In this document: positions 5,355 through 7,056 of the stretch, piece after piece
Position numbering within the stretch: the stretch's first letter is position 1
How the letters are laid out: each line of letters begins with the position of its first letter
The notes under the pieces: generated by a model
Database searches by the model: none
The model's input: the letters and a program-made list of their open reading frames with translations, nothing else
Told to the model about the DNA's origin: nothing
Assembly (NCBI GenBank): GCA_039029515.1
Contig: JBCCFX010000197.1
Coordinates: 1 to 7,056 of the forward strand
Direction of reading: 5' to 3'
Source of the DNA: JBCCFX01 sp039029515
Lineage (GTDB): Bacteria > Planctomycetota > Phycisphaerae > Phycisphaerales > SM1A02
DNA: 7,056 nt
Position numbers and translations under genes: made by a program

Positions 5355-5711
5355 TCAACTTGACGTCATGATCGCGTGCCCATTGAAGATGACGACTATC
5401 ATCCACGCGATCATTCCGACGATCACTGCGGTCAGGCGCACCGGCTTCAACGAACCAAGCGTTGTGGTCCAGAACTTCCATTCGGCGAGAAGGCCGGTGA
5501 ACACAATGAACTCAATGACGGTCAATCCTGCCAAGAGCAACAAGTGAGCGCCAGCTTGCGGCCATCCACCGACTTCGTTGATCATGTAGAGCAGCCGTCC
5601 ATGGACGAGAAGGAAAGCTGCAGACAATCCCAGGCACGTTAGATGGAGTGCCGAGATCGCTGCGTTCTCAACTGCGTTGTCCTTCACTTCGTCCTGCATG
5701 AGAACTTCCAT
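5355..5711 (-). CDS. Small three-helix membrane protein, unknown function
   Basis: A 118-residue protein with three predicted transmembrane helices, at about 20-44, 56-76 and 92-110, with a charged N-terminus (QDEVKDNAVEN) and a short loop WKFWTTTLGSLKPVR between helices 2 and 3. I do not recognise a family. Two starts are possible: ATG at 5711, used here, and ATG at 5699 (M5), which has GGAAG five bases upstream and could be the real one. The gene converges with the PEP-CTERM gene and is divergent from the acyltransferase gene. Hydrophobic helices with interrupted polar loops and ordinary codon use support a real gene. Confidence 0.8.
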   Translation of the reverse strand: MEVLMQDEVKDNAVENAAISALHLTCLGLSAAFLLVHGRLLYMINEVGGWPQAGAHLLLLAGLTVIEFIVFTGLLAEWKFWTTTLGSLKPVRLTAVIVGMIAWMIVVIFNGHAIMTSS

Positions 5712-5972
5712 CTGCTGCTCAATTCACACAAGCATACTCAGCATCTGGCTTGTCGCCGCCGCAGTCAATGATGATCGCCGGACACGGACGAGTTGAACAT
5801 CGGTCATCATCTCCACGTCATTGTCGACCACCGAGCGTTCACAACCACGTGGATCGGGTGTCTGTCAGCAGGACAACAGCAACACCCAACCGACGCGAAA
5901 AACTCACATTTGGTCTTCATCTGCGTGCGTGAGCGGTGAGTCTTCTCGCTATCGTTCGGTTTCTCATTCCCG
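5712..5972. other. Divergent intergenic region before the MBOAT gene
   Basis: These 261 bases should carry the promoters of the small membrane protein gene (-) and the acyltransferase gene (+), but no convincing -35/-10 pair was found for either. The only structure I note is a spaced inverted repeat, ATGATGA (5768-5774) and TCATCAT (5804-5810). The intergenic repeat family is absent. Short open frames on the + strand here show no recognisable protein features. Confidence 0.4.
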
Positions 5973-7056
5973 ATGCAATTCAACAGCCTTCATTTCGCTG
6001 CGTTCTTCGCACTCGTCCTGACTGCCGTCGCAGCGTCGCGGAGTCATGTCCGCGTCAGAAACTGCATCATCCTCGCCGCAAGCTATTACTTCTACGGCTC
6101 GTGGGACTATCGATTCCTGTCGCTCATCGTCATTTCGACGCTGATCGACTACGCGTGCGGACGAATGCTCAACGTCCGGACCATGCAGGATCAGCCTCCC
6201 GCACGGTCACGAAGAGATCGCGCCGTTCTCGCGGTCAGCCTCTGCAGCAACCTGGGCATACTTGGTTTCTTCAAGTACTTCGACTTCTTCGTCACCAGCA
6301 CCTCCGCAATGCTCGAAGAGCTCGGCGTCACGGTTCACGTCAGCACGCTCAACATCATCCTGCCGGTCGGAATCAGTTTCTACACGTTTCAGACGCTCAG
6401 CTACACGATCGATCTCTATCGAGGCAAGGTCAGGACCGAAGACAGCCTGCTGAATTTCGCCGTCTACGTTGCGTACTTCCCACAACTTGTTGCCGGCCCG
6501 ATCGAACGTGCACGTCATCTCCTGCCGCAAGTTCAATCACCTCACGCGGTCGATTGGGCGCAGCTCAACAGCGGCTTCTTTCTGATCGGCTGGGGACTGT
6601 TCAAGAAAGTGGTGATCGCTGACAACATTGCGGTCATCGTCGATCTCGTCTTCGCCAGCGAAACAAATACAGGGCTCTCAACGGTCCTCGGTGTCTACGC
6701 CTTCGCCATTCAGATTTACTGCGACTTCTCCGGCTATGTCGACATCGCGCGCGGCGCAGCACGATGCATGGGCTTTGATCTCATGCAGAACTTCAATCTC
6801 CCCTACTTCGCCACAAACCCCAGCGACTTCTGGAGACGTTGGCACATCAGCCTCAGCACATGGCTTCGGGACTACCTCTACATCCCGCTTGGCGGAAGTA
6901 AGTGCGGAAGAACACGAACCTACATCAACCTCATGCTGACGATGGTCCTCGGCGGGCTCTGGCACGGCGCCGCCTGGACATTCGTCGTCTGGGGGATCTA
7001 CCTTTCGTGTTTCAGTCAGAGGGTCTATCAAGCCCTCTCACTGGTTCGCTTGTGCC
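5973..7056 (+). CDS. AlgI-like MBOAT family O-acyltransferase (3' end outside window)
   Basis: The first 361 residues of a polytopic membrane protein of the MBOAT family, closest in appearance to AlgI, which transfers acetyl groups onto exported polysaccharide such as alginate. Motifs in order: MQFNSLHF at the N-terminus; SYYFYGSWDYRFLSL; GFFKYFDFF; LPVGISFYTFQTLSYTIDLY; YFPQLVAGPIERARHLLPQ; GLFKKVVIADN; IQIYCDFSGYVDIARGAA; NPSDFWRRWHISLSTWLRDY followed by LYIPLGGS; GGLWHGAAW. His331 in WHGAAW corresponds to the conserved MBOAT catalytic histidine, and the WRRWH histidine is residue 291. AlgI is about 500 residues, so roughly a third is missing at the right edge. ATG 5973 is the first start after an in-frame TGA (5937-5939). 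No Shine-Dalgarno is evident. A partner such as an AlgJ/AlgX-like SGNH protein could lie downstream but is not seen. AlgI versus DltB-type substrate cannot be settled. Confidence 0.95.
   Translation, partial: MQFNSLHFAAFFALVLTAVAASRSHVRVRNCIILAASYYFYGSWDYRFLSLIVISTLIDYACGRMLNVRTMQDQPPARSRRDRAVLAVSLCSNLGILGFFKYFDFFVTSTSAMLEELGVTVHVSTLNIILPVGISFYTFQTLSYTIDLYRGKVRTEDSLLNFAVYVAYFPQLVAGPIERARHLLPQVQSPHAVDWAQLNSGFFLIGWGLFKKVVIADNIAVIVDLVFASETNTGLSTVLGVYAFAIQIYCDFSGYVDIARGAARCMGFDLMQNFNLPYFATNPSDFWRRWHISLSTWLRDYLYIPLGGSKCGRTRTYINLMLTMVLGGLWHGAAWTFVVWGIYLSCFSQRVYQALSLVRLC

Noticed and set aside
5936..6622. 228-residue + strand frame at the acyltransferase locus
   Set aside because: It is rich in Arg and Ser without structure, and overlaps the MBOAT frame starting at 5973, whose translation contains every expected family motif.

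Overview
This 7 kb window looks like bacterial chromosome of moderately high GC, most likely from the Planctomycetota and perhaps Phycisphaerae-like. The clues are a secreted protein ending in the PAPAT / hydrophobic / RRR form of the PEP-CTERM sorting signal, weak or variable Shine-Dalgarno sites, and an AlgI-type MBOAT acyltransferase. The taxonomic call is inference. No rRNA, tRNA, CRISPR array, transposase or integrase was seen.

Layout from left to right: the last 24 codons of an unrecognised + strand gene (to 77); repeat copy A; a 426-residue protein with three four-cysteine sites and a DUF1963/YwqG-like C-terminus (249-1529, +); a 540-residue ankyrin-repeat protein (1646-3268, +); repeat copy B; a 147-residue predicted lipoprotein (3444-3887, -); repeat copy C and a doubtful 32-codon ORF; an Imm32-like small protein (4199-4456, -); a PEP-CTERM secreted protein (4591-5196, +); repeat copy D; a 118-residue three-helix membrane protein (5355-5711, -); and the first 361 codons of an AlgI-like MBOAT O-acyltransferase that runs off the right edge (5973-7056, +).

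The most striking content is between the genes. Four copies of one intergenic element of about 120-147 bp (112-230, 3293-3439, 3913-4053, 5209-5350) lie in the same orientation in four of the gene gaps. The copies share sequence blocks and a common secondary-structure plan. It consists of a 5' GC stem whose arm sequence changes between copies while pairing is kept, a middle CATCACG/CGTGATG stem, and a 3' GCCGGCATC/GATGCCGGC hairpin. Copies B and D fill convergent junctions almost to the stop codons. I do not recognise the family. It could be a REP/MITE-like non-autonomous repeat, a bidirectional terminator or 3'-end element, or a structured RNA.

No pathway clearly joins the genes. The Imm32-like protein, the DUF1963-like zinc-ribbon protein and the ankyrin protein resemble families that recur as immunity proteins in polymorphic-toxin and polyimmunity loci, but no toxin is visible. 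The lipoprotein, the PEP-CTERM protein, the small membrane protein and the acyltransferase point to cell-envelope functions.
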